A stretch of DNA of 64,000 bases from Epiperipatus broadwayi. Taxonomy: Eukaryota > Onychophora > Udeonychophora > Euonychophora > Peripatidae. The DNA lies in assembly GCA_028023455.1 (NCBI GenBank), contig JAQFVV010006636.1:372001-436000 (forward strand). The letters run 5' to 3'. Shown piece after piece: positions 1 to 13,624 of this stretch (within the stretch, counting starts at the first letter, position 1; each line of letters begins with the position of its first letter). The notes under the pieces were generated by a model. That model was given only the letters and a program-made list of their open reading frames with translations, was not told where the DNA came from and ran no database searches. The translations under genes were made by a program, and so were the position numbers.

Positions 1-133
1 TCAAGTTTCCTTAAACAAAATAAAATAAAACAAAATAAAGATAAAAATAACAACAAAATAATAAATTACTAATACATCATAAATATATATAATATTCAAA
101 TAAAATCACAATATTATTACATTTGCAAATATA

Positions 134-1103
134 CAGCTGGGTCTCTTTTTATGCGGACGTATTTAACACGATTTTGAAGTTACGCGAATCAGGTTTCACC
201 GAAAGTTGAACTCCGATAATACGCTATTACTTTAAATAATAAATTTCACGCACTTAATGTTATATTGAAAGTACTGTAATAGCACATTACTATTGGAATT
301 CGACTTTCATGTTAGTAATTTCAATATTTTCAGTGCTTTATAATAGTAAGATTTTATGCAATAATGAAATTAAAATCATGATTTCCACATTTTATGTATA
401 CACACATTAAATTTTACAAGATTATAATGTAAATTTGTTCAAACATTGTGCGTGTTAATTTTGCATTTTAAATCACATTCTGTTTTTGCTTTTTAAAAAA
501 GAACGTACAGTAATCAATTATTAATCATTTAGTGTCCGCAAGTTTATTTTTAAAAGGTGAGTAATAGCAGTGGGCACAATTAAAATTGAAAATTAAAGAC
601 AAAAATAAGAATTTAATTTTTAGTTGTTAGATTAATTACTAATTACATTGTCACCAGAAAACCATTAATTAACACAACATGAGAGTGATGTTGGCGCTAG
701 TTGTATTTCATCTTGTGAAGAATCTGGTTTTTTTATCAGTTTGCAAACGAACCTGTTTACGGGCAAATAGCGATAATTAAAATGTGTATAAAAAATATAA
801 ATTACTGTAAATTATGCATAAAAATATGTTTTGAATAAAATTAAATATTATAGTTAAAAAAAGTTTGTCTTGTATCAATTTTTTTCAAATTTGAAATTTT
901 TTATTAGTCATATTTTATTTCCTTATTTTTTTTTTGCACGAAATTTAAAGTAAATTTTACGTTGGTGCTTTGCTTTTACGCGAGTTTTGAAAAATCAGTC
1001 CGTATCCCCCCTTTTTCAAGGTAAGTTACATCTATTTTTGCACGATTTCATTTGCGCGTGTTTTCTGAGGAACCTATCTATCACGTAAAACGAGACCCAG
1101 GTG
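134..1103. mobile_element. Non-autonomous DNA transposon with terminal inverted repeats, TA-flanked
   Basis: The left end reads CAGCTGGGTCTCTTTTTATG and the reverse complement of the right end reads CACCTGGGTCTCGTTTTACG; each end is abutted by a TA dinucleotide (132-133 and 1104-1105), the target duplication expected of Tc1/mariner-type insertion. Subterminal inverted similarity continues inward: the block near 205-232 (AAAGTTGAACTCCGATAATA) recurs inverted near 286-312. The 970-bp interior has no ORF of note, so this is a defective or MITE-like copy. Class assignment rests only on the TA and the inverted ends. Confidence 0.6.
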
Positions 1104-1240
1104 TAATTATTTACCTCTTCCTCATATTTAACTATTTCTTTTAAACTACCTATATAATTTAATATCCCTTCCATCTAATTTTATTATCTATTCTCTAAAT
1201 CTACCCATTAACATTCCTTTCAAGACCTTTCATTCCCATA

Positions 1241-2330
1241 TTATCTTATTTTTTTATCTTTATTTATTAACTTTCTATTTAATACTGGTTTATATTGATT
1301 TATATATGTTTCCTCTTTTATTATTCTCTTTTTAAATTTTTTAATACATTCCAATGGCTTTATATGAAAATTTTCATGTTTAAATTCCTTTTTATAAATA
1401 TGTATAGCAGATTTTTTATCATATAAATGCTGCCTTAATCTAGTCCTTAATTTATTCTTACTTGTTCCTATATAAGTCATATTTATATTACCTTTATAAC
1501 AATCCATACATTTTATTATATAAACCGAATTCATGCATTCCAAAACATCAATCTTATCATAATTTATTAAGTCACTCAAACATTGTTTCCTTTTGTAAAC
1601 CGGGCAAATTAATGTTTTATACTTCCTATTAAAATACTTAAAAATCTTTTTAATTTTAAAAAATAAATACTTTGATACATTAAATCTTACATAAATTATT
1701 TTATTTTCTCCATTTTTATTCATATTAATTTTCCTTTTTATCTTTTCAATATTATAACTAGATATTAATCTTTTTACAATGCCTTCAGGATAATCATTTT
1801 TAATACATTCCTCCCTAATATTATTTATTTATTTTATAAAAAAAACTTTCATTTGAACATACCTTAATAGCCCTAATAATTTTATTTTTAACAATATTAA
1901 TTTTACATTTTTCAATCACTTCCAAATTTTTAAATTTTTTTTACATCCATATAATCAATAATATTATTTTCTTTTTCCATCGTAAATCTTGTTTTATCAT
2001 TTTTTGTATTTATATACCCTAAAAAATTATTTGCTTTTCTAACATTTCCATTAAAAATCAAAAAATAATAATCTACATATCTATTATAAAAAAGTGGCTT
2101 ATTTTTACCATTATTAAAAAATTCCTTTTCAAAATTACACATATATACATTTGCTAAAAAATCACGTAAACTATTTCCCATACTTAATCCATTTTTCTGT
2201 TTATAAAATTTATCTCCATATCTAAAAATAAGATCCTTACAACAAATAATAATTCATACAAAATATAAACCTCAATCTTGTTTTTAAAATCTTTATATTT
2301 TCAATATAAATGAACTATATAATCAATTTC
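1241..2330 (-). pseudogene. Penelope-like retroelement relic: reverse transcriptase plus GIY-YIG endonuclease
   Basis: Read on the minus strand, 2250-1930 carries the C-terminal half of a Penelope-type reverse transcriptase: a YKQKNGLSMGNSL block, FLANVYM, then NRYVDYYFLIFNG, followed by FTMEKENNIIDYMDV. This is the usual order of the palm motifs in Penelope-like elements. Stops and a frame change at 1730-1930 separate it from a 160-codon ORF (1723-1241) with a GIY-YIG endonuclease: VYIIKC, then YIGTSKNKLRTRLRQH with the catalytic-type arginine, and a late Glu. The YVDD catalytic box is YVDY, so one metal-binding Asp is lost, and the RT N-terminus is missing or unreadable beyond about 2330. 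Inactive 5'-truncated copy; family assignment is strong because RT followed by GIY-YIG is diagnostic. Confidence 0.8.
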
Positions 2331-4089
2331 AATTTCAGGATCAATATTGATCTATTGTGATCATCAACCTATGTGAAGTTATTGGTAAGCTAAGATTATG
2401 CATATCCCAATTGTGACTAAATTAAGCTTATAATATAATCCTGATGGAGACATTTTTTTTTTCTTAAAGAGACTTTCATTTAAAGTACTTTCTAGAAGAA
2501 ACTTAAGAAGTGAACATTGTTAAATTGTTTTAATTACTTTATCTAATTATCTGGATTAGCACGTGTGCTCCTATTTTATTTAACTACTTTATCTTAAAAA
2601 TATTTTAATTTGTTAGAATAAAATATTTTGCTTTTATCAACTTTTTCATTGTACATTATTAATGTTTATTATTAAATTTAGTAAGGTTAGTTTATTAGAA
2701 TTTGAATGTATAATTTACCTTTGCCAATATTTAGTAATTAAGCCTCGGGTGTATTATTCTCTGAAAAATTAACTAAATTATGGGAAACCAAAATCCCAAA
2801 CATTTAACTTATTTTTTAATTTATGATGTGTGATGCGACAGATTTCAGATTCTTGTATGAATCTGGCGCCCTTATTAAAATAAATAGCTGATTCCGCAGG
2901 CAGCGTAGGTCATTAGTAGGCTAGCTAATCAGGAAATATAGCTATGTTTTCTAGAAATATGAATGAAATATTTATATTTTCTGTATTCATAGCTTGATTA
3001 ACTTTTACTAAATTTACATTGAGTAAAGGCCTACCAGAATCATCAAAACGTGCAAAAATGTTATAATATATATATATAGTATGAAAAGGCATTTGATTCT
3101 ATAAACATTTTATAGAGATTAAAGGGCTTTGGTTTTTTGAATCATCAAGATGTAAATCCAGGATATTGTCTTATTTTGAAGAATATTTAGCAAAATGCAA
3201 TAGCTATGTTTATATTTTAAGTGATACAAAAATGATTAACATTGAGAAGGGTATAGACAGGGTGTTTCAATATCCCAAAATTCTTTTACAACAATTTTAT
3301 AAAAAATATTTTATGGATTAAAAATTAAGGAAATAAAAATACATAGGCATTATTTAACTCCTTACATTTTACAAATGATGATTATTTTCACAAATAATAT
3401 TTTAGAGCTTCAGAAAATATCACAACAGTTATTATGTGAAAGTAAGAAAGTATTTAAAATAAATTATCAAAAATATTAAAATACTGTGGAATGACTTTTC
3501 ACAGAAGAAGAAAAGATTAATAATCATGAATTAAAAATTAGAAAATTATAAACAGCTTGATTAGATTATTGATATAGATGGAAATATAATAGATGAAATT
3601 TATTACAGGCTCCTAATTTTATTTATATCATCCCATATAACTTGAAATTTTAGAAACCCTAGGATTTTAAACCATAGAAAACTTAGTTGATCAGCTATGT
3701 AACATGTAATAATCTTAATTCCAAACTTAATTAGCCATTTTATTTATATTATGTTAGGACTTAAAGGTTTAGAGATTAGGTGAAGATAAAGGATACTTAT
3801 GTATTAGATCTGCAACATCTTTTCACATATGTATCAGTCCACCAATAACTTTCAAATCTTGCAATCTTTCAAATAATGTGTACCCCATGACTTCTGACAA
3901 ACTTAAGTAATAATTTGTAAACACAGACCCAAATGTACATTATTTATATGACATTTTTACAAGTTTAGAAAGTTATTGTTAGACTGATATGTATGTGAAA
4001 TATCACAGCAGCTCTGATCCATAATACTAATAGTACCAAACAGTACATAAATCTGAAATAGTAAAATGTACTTCAAACCCAGCCAAGCC
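2331..4089. other. AT-rich stretch, no gene seen
   Basis: No ORF or recognisable protein motif. The stretch holds short A/T runs and a somewhat less AT-rich patch near 2820-2930 that I cannot assign. Confidence 0.4.
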
Positions 4090-4200
4090 TGAGATTTAGA
4101 TCAGGGACCAACCTGAATTCGAACCCACTCCATAAGCCCCAGATCAAATACCTAATGGATAACATAACAATGACAGCACACGAGAATAATTTTAAATCCG
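4090..4200 (-). repeat. Possible tRNA-derived SINE fragment
   Basis: On the minus strand, GGGTTCGAATTC (near 4118-4129) is close to the pol III B-box consensus GGTTCGANTCC. The surrounding 100 bases are less AT-rich than their neighbours. I do not see a convincing A box at the right spacing, a tail or target duplications, so the call is weak. Confidence 0.25.
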
Positions 4201-5004
4201 GTCCACTAGCAAAGCGGAGGACATCTATTAACTATGACTTAACTAATATATGTATATACATGGCTGTATGTTTGGAAGTGGAGAAAAAGGAATTCAAACT
4301 ACTCAAACAAGTTAGACAATAAAAATTACTTTAATATAATGACAAATTATTTACATACATTTATAAATTAATTGCATACATTAGTATGTGCGTGAAAGAG
4401 CAAGCGGTCTACCAAATGATAGATAATTATATATTGTCATTCACGCTATTATTTCTCATATGCTCTTTTATTAGCTATAAGTATATTATAAATAAACACA
4501 CCAATATTAAGATGCCAATCAATTATTAGGAAGAATTTATATAAAATTGCTTATTAACGCTTTGGGTTGTGGTTCTGAAACGTGGTGACTAACATTATTA
4601 CGGGGAGCATTCTGAGATTCATTACAGATATAATACAGACTATTTTCATGCCATTACGGTCATGAAAATAAATAAAACAAATTTGAAAATTACATTTAAT
4701 GTTACGACAAAATATTTATTGAAAAAAAAAACATTTAAAAGACAGAACACTTGATTTTCCCCAAGGCAGATACTCTTAAACACAGAAATACTAAATTACG
4801 ATGGCGGGATTGTATAAGACTGAAATAAATTTAATTAATAAAACTAAAAGTAGTTGGCATTTATATATATTTTGAGCAGAGCACAAGTTTAATATTAGAG
4901 AATTAAAAGTAGGTCATGAAGCAAAAGAAATAATAATACGAAGAAGTTTGCAGTGCTGACATCGGCGAAGAAGTCTAAGCTCCCTTTTCTTAGGGCAGCA
5001 TTTA

Positions 5005-5150
5005 GAGTAAAGTGGATAGGCATGGCATGGTCCAGACTTTTACTGGTATAACTGATGCATGAGGCCTTTTTCTATGAAATGAGTGGATATGCATAGCATG
5101 TCCCAGGACTTTACTGGAATCACTGCCAGAGGCCTTTTTATATGGAATAA
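5005..5150. repeat. Two-copy tandem repeat, about 70-bp unit
   Basis: A block beginning GTGGATAGGCATGGCATGG and ending in GAGGCCTTTTT occurs at about 5012-5075. It recurs with roughly 80% identity at about 5082-5148 (GTGGATATGCATAGCATG ... GAGGCCTTTTT). A GGGTTCGAT string at 5185-5193 resembles a pol III B box, so the pair may belong to a SINE-like repeat, but this is not shown. Confidence 0.5.
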
Positions 5151-5229
5151 GTCCCCATGGGACAGGTCATAATGAGAAATCTATGGGTTCGATCTTGTCG
5201 CAACCCCAGATTAGATTAGAAGCACATAA

Positions 5230-8200
5230 TATATATATAATTCATGAAGATGAGCCAAATGTCAGTAACACAGTATGGATGAATGTCATTAACGACATGA
5301 AATATCATTTACTGCTTTAAAATAGATGACCCTTCTTTGAATGCCATAATTTATTATAAATAATATGCTATGCCACTAGAATATATATAGAGAGATTTAG
5401 ATTTCATTTAATAAAATATACGTTAAGATTTGACCCCCTCATTTTCTGCTATTTAAAATAAATCAATCCCACATTTCATTGATTTTACAATAACTGGAAT
5501 ATTTATGTACCGTATTTGATATTTTAAGAGTATAAAAAAAACTAGCAGTTATATAGAAAGTCACCCTTTCAGAATTGAATAAATAATTATAAAATAAATA
5601 AGTTTCAGAGCGTTAATTAGCCTAAGTTCTGGATTCACCCCAGGTAGAAAATCCAGTTAAATAAATAACAAATTTTTACACTAAAACATAAACAAAATGC
5701 TGACTTGTAAAAACAATCTGCCGAGTGTATTAATTAGTAATGCATTATGTTTTAAGGGGATGTTAATAACTTTAATTCATAAATACTTACTTAAAAAGAT
5801 TTTACAAAATTCAACTCATCAGATTGCTTGAGATTGGCATATTAATAGCTAAAACAGACATATAAAATGAAGTAATAAATAACTATAAATAAATGACTGC
5901 ACCAAAATTAAAAAAGTTAGAGCATACGAGATAGGATTAAATTTATAGAAATTATTTAAGAGCAATTTACATATTATATATTAGAAATAAAGTTAAATAA
6001 TACATTAGAAGTCTTGATAATAGAGTTTGAGACTAGTTAGACAAGATAGATTTAGTTTCAATGGCTGGCAGTTTGAAATAATTTACTTTGCACCATTTTA
6101 AGAGTCCATTTTTCAAAGTACGGCATTTAATGGATTCATGTGAATTCTTCTTTGTGACAGCGAGCTTCTGATCAGCATTCCAAAGTTCTTTTTTTAGGCT
6201 TTTCTTCATTTCAGGGCAGCAGAATATTATGGCAGCGGAAGATGATCTTCATGGGATGGGCTTACTACTCGATCATTATTTTTTAAAACTTTCATACCAG
6301 CATGGGTTATGTTCACTGTACAGTTCTTTCAATAGTAGCTAAACTGTTGGTGACTTAAAATCCTGCCATTTTAGACTCCTGCCCAGGTATTTGAAGAATG
6401 CTTTCCATTTCTTATCTCTAGCTCAAACGTAATCTTTAACCTAACAGAAATTTTACATTTCTTTGTCCATTGTTTTTGAAAGATGCAACTGTTAGATAAC
6501 ATTCCAAAAATATATTCAAATCTACTTCCAGATTGGAAATAGATTTGACAAATGTTTATAACAAAAGTACAATCGTTAATCTTAATCCCCATTTTATTTT
6601 TAAAAAAAACTTTCATTAAAAATTCCTTCTTCCAGATTAAAATAGTGTTTTCAACCTTTTAATTATTTTTGGACAATTAACGATTGCATCTTCCGTCTTG
6701 AATTTTATAAAATATAGTTTAATAGGAAAAACAAGCAATTTAAAAAGAAAAAGTTTAAAAAATTGATGTACAATAAAATGTTTTAAAAAATCAATATTTT
6801 GTTAGTATTTTTGCTCCTATAATATATATGAGCTGCACCTATGTATTTTAATAAAAAAGAATAATCAAAATTAATAATAAAATGTTATTGAAAGTTAAAA
6901 TTTATAACTTTTAGGTGCGCATCTCAAATATATACATAAAATATATATACACGACTAAAGGAGTGGGATGGGATATAGGGTTTGAATACAGGTTAGTAGA
7001 TGGAACTATGAAGCTCAATCTTAAGCTAAGATTGACTGCTTCAGTAGTGGGTAGAAAATTGTCAAATATTAATTACGATACTTACAAATAAGTATATTAA
7101 CTAAAAAAAAAAGACAGTAAAGCAAAGAAAAAAAATACATCTATTAACTATGTCAGAAAAGTACAAAATAGACAGATAAAAAAAACCTACATCTGGCTCA
7201 GAATTTTACAAAAGAGATCTGAAGCATGTCTTTATTCAATATAATGACTGCATGGGATGTTGATTGAGAAATGTGTCTAATTACATTTATTTTGTTAAAA
7301 AAAAAAAAAAAAGTAAATCTTTATCAAAATGTAAAACAAAAAGTAAACTTTTATTAACATGGAATGAATGAGGTGGAATGATTGATTTTAATATCCAAAA
7401 TGCAAACAAAAGCACCATCTTTGTTGAGTCCTCTTCCACAATTTGTTTGATCACTTCCATCAGAGTTGCCACTGTTCTATCCTCAACTGCTATAATGAAA
7501 CAAAAGCTTTCAAATATTTTTATTTAGTATCATGTGTTATTTTTGTGTACAAATTGGTCACTTCAGTTTGTCATAAGTTCGCAGGGTTTATTGATGGAAT
7601 CGCAAGATTAGAAATTTATTGGCAGAACAACTTGAATACGAAAAGCCATAGCAGGTGTAATAAGTACTGATAAAAATAATTAGATATTTTATTTATACTA
7701 TTTACATGATTTAAATGTTTTAATCCCAAATCATTCCTGATGAGATTATCTATCCAGAAAACATTTGGGGTAGGTTAAGTTTGCCAAAAAAAGGCTTCCA
7801 GGAAATCAATTTGATACCAATGATGACCAGTACAAAGCTGAAGAAATAAGAAAGCAAGAAACGAATTTAATTTTTTAGAGACTATTTACACAAAATCATT
7901 ATCTCATGGAATTTTTAAATTACTGTCATGATAACAAATTTCAATTTTAGGACTACTTGAATTGTTCATAATAAAGAAATAATCTTCACATCAAAATAAA
8001 ACTGACTCCCATAATAATTGTAAGCATCTCAAAATTCATTAGTTTTCATTTAATAATCTAAATCTGATACAATAGAAATTTAGACTATAATTGCATTATC
8101 TTAATTAATCCATTAATTAACATTACATAAAATAAATCTTTTAATTATACTCTCTAAAATAAATCTTTTTTTTATTTGACTAAAAAACCAAATTCTTCTT

Positions 8201-9900
8201 TAAAATATACTTTAATAGATTTCTTTTTTTTTGAGAGAGAAAAATATATTTTCACTACTTTACCAAAAAAAAATTATTTAAACCAAATATGCTTGTGTGT
8301 ACATATATATTTGCAAAAGTTAACCAAAATATGATTAAAAGTTTATTTTGTAGCATTTAGCCGTTCTAGTCTCTTTTTAGAAGTTGACTAGTCTTTCCTC
8401 TTTTTGATAACAACACAAAATAGATGAAATGGACAATCCAATTTTTCAATGTTTGGAAATTTACAATTTAATGTAAGATAGTTCTTTTCCAATTCATGCT
8501 ATCAGATTTTTGAAAAAAGTATAGTGCTTCTTAATTCTAAACTTAAAGGTGAAAGTCACTAAGCTCATCATGCTTGCAGCCCATTAAAATGTTTACTTAC
8601 TATATGCTAATAATAGATGATAAAATATGGATATTTAAAATCAACCCAATTAGAACCTCTTATAGCTTTAGTGAGAAATCAATTGTATTTGTTTGGGTTT
8701 TTTTTTTGCAAGAATTATCCATAATGTATATATAATTATACAAATTATATTATTTAACCATTATAAATTCATTGTAGGATGACTTAATTCGTCTTCTGAT
8801 CTGTAGCTTCTACTTTGTATATCACTCCAGCGAATTGTATTACGTCATCCAGTCCTCTCATATATGGTCTTTTACAGAATATCTAAAATCTAGTTATTTC
8901 CCAAATATTGCTATTTATTCAAGCCATATGTTAAATTCTTAGATCCAATTCAAGTCTTTGTTTATATAGACATCTCAAATTCAGTTCGATTTTAATCTCT
9001 CAATTCTTTCAATGTCACTGGTGCCTTTAAATGCAAAAATTCTTATGGGGGGGGGGGTATTTTTGCATCCAAATCCATGCCCTATATTATCTTAGTTATT
9101 GTATATAATTAATATTTCAATGCACTGTTATATATTGAATGTGTGGTGTAATACTATACACATACTTTTAAATAATAATAAAAAATGTTTGTGACAGAAA
9201 TTTTATGGAATTCCAGGATATAGTGTCATATAATTCAATTTTATTTATTCATAAGAAATATTAAAATATTCTGAGTAATAATGATATACTTTAAAATGAA
9301 TTTAAAAAGTAATAAAATATAAAATATATATATATATATTTTTATTTTTGAATGTAAAATGTAAACGAAAAACTGTTTATTTAAACACAAATAAACAGAT
9401 GTTAGGCAATATAATTCTTTACAAATTTTGAAAAACAAACTTTAATTATTTTCCCGCCTACAAAAATGAGTTTTCTATGTAATTTAAAATTCATAGAAAA
9501 CGAAAAGAAATGGTAAATTTAAAAAAGAAATAATGTACTAAGCAAATTTGTTTAAAATAGTTATCTGATCAATAATGTTTTTTTGATTAAATGGTATGAT
9601 AATAGAACTATTATTTAAAGAATATTTTTTATGATCATTACATCTGTTAATTAATAGGAAACTAAAATTTATAATTAAACAAATTTGCTTAATATCATAT
9701 TTTATTTTTCAAAACCATTATTGTTTCCTTAGTAAAAATATTGTTACTTTTTGACTATTATGTTTTATTATATAAAAATATTAACATATACTATGTTTAC
9801 TTTATTAATCCTAGTTTACATATATATATATACATATAACTGAAATGAAAGTAACTACCTTCCAATGAGTAAATAAACTATTAAAAGACTGATATCTGTT
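5230..9900. other. Intergenic AT-rich stretch, no gene seen
   Basis: No coding motif recognised. The least AT-rich part is 6060-6620, where a minus-strand ORF (6616-6371, 81 codons) has ordinary amino-acid composition but matches no family I know; it may be an unrecognised repeat relic. A 9-G run lies at about 9050. Confidence 0.35.
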
Positions 9901-9904
9901 CATT

Positions 9905-10425
9905 ACTATTTACACAGAAATTAAACTCTCCATACAGTATACCAAGTGCAAGATAGAGTAATCAATGGATACAAGGTTTGGGTATAAAATCCCTATCTAG
10001 TGCCTATTCATCCAATATCCCCAGATTAGTTTCTAGTTTGTAGCTTCCTTCAGTGAGAAGCCTTGGATCTGAGAACACTGCACCTAGATCTTAGGATATA
10101 ATGCAGCCAGCCACCTTTTATCTTATTAGCTTAGCCCAAAATGAAAACACTATAATGCTTTCAATTTAAGCTCATTAGCTTATATATTCATATAGATCTG
10201 AACTTAGTTCAGGATCCATATTTTTTGGTGTCTTAGGTTCTTTAATAACTATAGTCACCATAATCGATTTTATTGGGCAGGATTGGTATTAAACAACTAG
10301 ATAGGAATTTATGCACAAATCTTCTTGCATCCATTGATTGATTACTCTAACTTGCACTGAGTGGCACTATTGTATGGAGAATTTAGCTTCTATATAAACA
10401 GCTTGTATACACAAAAAGAATGAGC
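9905..10425. mobile_element. MITE family A, long copy
   Basis: The ends are inverted relative to each other: left CACAGAAATTAAACTCTCCATACAG then GTAATCAATGGATACAAG; right CATCCATTGATTGATTAC then GTATGGAGAATTTAGCTTC. The inverted similarity runs for about 100 bp per arm, through the string CCCTATCTAG and its inverse CTAGATAGG. The interior (CTAGATCTTAGGATATAATGCAG, AGATCTGAAC) is shared with the copy at 56.57-57.1 kb. There is no ORF, so it is non-autonomous. Confidence 0.65.
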
Positions 10426-12720
10426 ATGTGACCATTTAGTATTTATTCAGTTTACTTACCTAATTTTAAATGAGCGAATTTGAACTATTAGTTATATAAT
10501 AAATAAAATAATAGACAATTACATTTAAATATTCAGGAGCTTAGCTTTAAAAATCTCCAAATATAAATTGATAACTCAGTTTTAAAAAATGTAATAATAA
10601 GTAACTATAACATCTATATGTAACTGAAATAAAAAAAACTGTATCTTCCAATGAGTTATGTAACATAAATAAATTATAAAAAGATATGAAAGTATACTTA
10701 GAAAAGAAAAAAAAAATGCTTTTATTAACATTTTTATCCTCTATTTTGCTACCATTTTAATATTATAATCATTTCTATAATTTCAGCAAACAATATTTAT
10801 GGAAGAGAGAAAACTCTAAACTCAATTTCATAAACAGAAATCATTTTTTTGAGTAAAGCTCCTGTCCAAAATCTGATTTCAAAATAACTTATCATTAATT
10901 GTACTATTGCATATATGATTATAACTAAGATTTCTTAGAATGATAAACCTGTTCCCATCATAGCTTAAATGCAATATCATTATATACACATTCATAATTG
11001 TGTACAAAAAGAACTCAGAATTCCTGCATGCAATTAAAGAATGAAAATGTATTTACACAATTATATCATGACAAATAGTACAGATGTTCAGCATTAAGGT
11101 TTCTTAACAACTAAACTCTATAGTAATTCAAAGATTAAAGTAGAATAATGGACAAAGCATAGAAACTTGTAAGATTTTTTGTAACAGAAATAGTATCTAG
11201 CGTAAAGCAACAAGATATTTTTTATCAGTCACATCTTATTGGTTATTCACAGCTTTCATAACGGTTATTTCATTAACTTATTTGTGAATTCCATCAGTAG
11301 TCAGACCAGTGACTAATGTAGTGACAGATGTATATATATAGTTTTCCAAAAACATATTTTAACTATATAGAAGACAATCAAATTTCCACACCAGCACCGT
11401 TAAATGCTCTCACTTCTAGACACCTAAGATTGGCTCATAAATTATCAGTTAAGTTCAGAAATAATTTGGCCACTCCTATTATCTTAAAGGCTTTATTTTG
11501 TGGCTGGGATGAGAGTATCCTTGCAATTATAAATCTAGTTTAACAGTACTAATGTGAAGGTTTGATTAACTTCTATATAGTTACAATTTAAACACTGCTC
11601 TTGTAAAATTTATAGAGTATTATATAAGCATACCTTTTAAAAAGTTTTAATAAATATATATGTGATATGTATTAACTTTAAATATTAGCGCCAATTAGAA
11701 CATCTACTGTATCAATCATGATCATTGAATAATAAAAAATAAAGTTTTGCTTGAAATGCAAGTCCGGTAGAGTGATTGGTTATCTTTTTTTACATTATAC
11801 AATAATAACCTGATTGAAAACTAATCACCTTTTACTGATCAAAATATTTAAAATTAATAGGTGTCATTATTTGGATTTTTATTAATGGCAAAAAAACAAA
11901 ACATTATTTGAAAGCTAGGTGAAGATATTTCTTTTAATAAAAAGAAAATTAGATAAGTAAACAAGTTCTTAAATTTAAAAATTATTAAAAATACAAATAA
12001 TTTTCTTCTGTTAAAATTAATGAAAGTATATTATTTGTCATTAAAATCTTAAATATTTCTAATTTCATTTATTTATCTCATGGTTACAAAAATAAGTTAC
12101 TTTTTTTAAACGTTAGAAGGTTGTGTGTGACAATGTGCTCCATGTGCTAGTGGGGTTATCAATTGTAAAAATAATTAGTGCTCTTTCCAAAAGTTGAAGT
12201 CTATTTTTTTAAAAAATAATTTAAATTAAAATCGAATGATCAATGATAAAATAAATATCTTAAATGACAAAATAAATAATTAATAAAATATCTTAAATGT
12301 TTATTTTACTTTGGATGGTGAAACAAAACCAAACAAAAAAATGTTTTCTTTTAAATAAATATAAATGTATTGTCTGATCAAATATTATTGAATTATAGAA
12401 TACGTTACTATAGGGATAACATAATGTTTTTAGAGAATTCATTTATTGACAAATAAAATAAATAAGATTTATTGCTGCAGTTCCAAAACCCTTAATCCAC
12501 TACACTAAATTTACCACACAAAGCATACACAAAAAAGCTATAATCTAGATGTTGTATTGGAAAAATTATGTTGTTGAAGTTATTACATAAATTAATCTAT
12601 TCTACTATTAAATTTCTACATTTCAAATCTGTAAAAACCACACTGATTATTATCTTTAAACGATTTATATTAATAAAAAAAAAAAACAGAGATTTTATAA
12701 TCAATTAAATTATTTTTGTC
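10426..12720. other. AT-rich stretch, no gene seen
   Basis: Short random ORFs only; no conserved motif, repeat pair or splice-flanked exon recognised. Confidence 0.35.
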
Positions 12721-12812
12721 AAGCATTGAGGTCAGCGACAGCTGCTTTAAAGCAGTTCTCCTGGGTTGCAGGTTCGCTTTCCGGCTGATGCTATGACACA
12801 TGAGAAAAAAAA
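12721..12812 (+). mobile_element. tRNA-headed SINE, copy 1
   Basis: A tRNA-like segment of 80 bases ends in the B-box-like GGTTCGCTTTCC, followed by GGCTGATGCTATGACACATG and an A-rich tail. The last part matches the 3' unit of the elements at 43.3 kb and 23.3 kb. AGCATTG at the head pairs with the trailing CTGATGCT as an acceptor stem would. The best flanking repeat is only ATTATTTT (8 bases), so the target duplication is unproven. Confidence 0.55.
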
Positions 12813-13624
12813 TATTATTTTAGTAATTAATAAACAAAAATATTATAATAATGAAAATTTTATTTTAAATAATGTATTTACCAAAAATGGAAAAGTGATA
12901 ACAAAATGGGAGAATACTTTTTTACATATTATTTTTATTTAGCATATACTTTTTTTTTTTTACAAGAAATCCTGTAGAGACTCCAACAAAGAGATAGATT
13001 TGCTAATGGTTTTATTAAATCTTTCAATATTATCATTATAATAACTACAAATTACACAATCATTAATTATATTTAGGGTGTCCGTACATCAGTTTTGTCT
13101 TGTCCAGATTTTCTTAACCACTCATTTTTATTTTTTAACTTTATATTTAATTTTTATTTTTTTTATATTTATTTTAAATTAATATTTATTCATTTAATAT
13201 TTTATAATTAATTTTTTATTGGTTTAACAGTAATTTTCCCAAAATGAAGGTCGCTGCCCATAATTTTGGTACGTTACTAATATGTGATTTCAATTTGTGA
13301 TTTTGTTTTGATTGATAACATATGTATACAAACAATGCTTTGTTTATATTACAAAATGAGTATATTGTTAGTAGTGTAAATGTGATTATATGTTTTGGAT
13401 TTTTTTTAAATTTATCCTGAAATATATGGTAATCTGCAATGACATTTTTTTTTTTTTTATCATGTGTCCTGGTTAGACCCTGTGGAAATATGGACACCCT
13501 AATTATATTGTCCATGGTTCAGTTTCTCCACATTTATGTAGATCAGTTGTTAATAAATAAAATAAAAAAAACCAGTTGTTAATAAATTTCATTTACAATT
13601 CAAAAGAGTGCAATTATCATGAGT

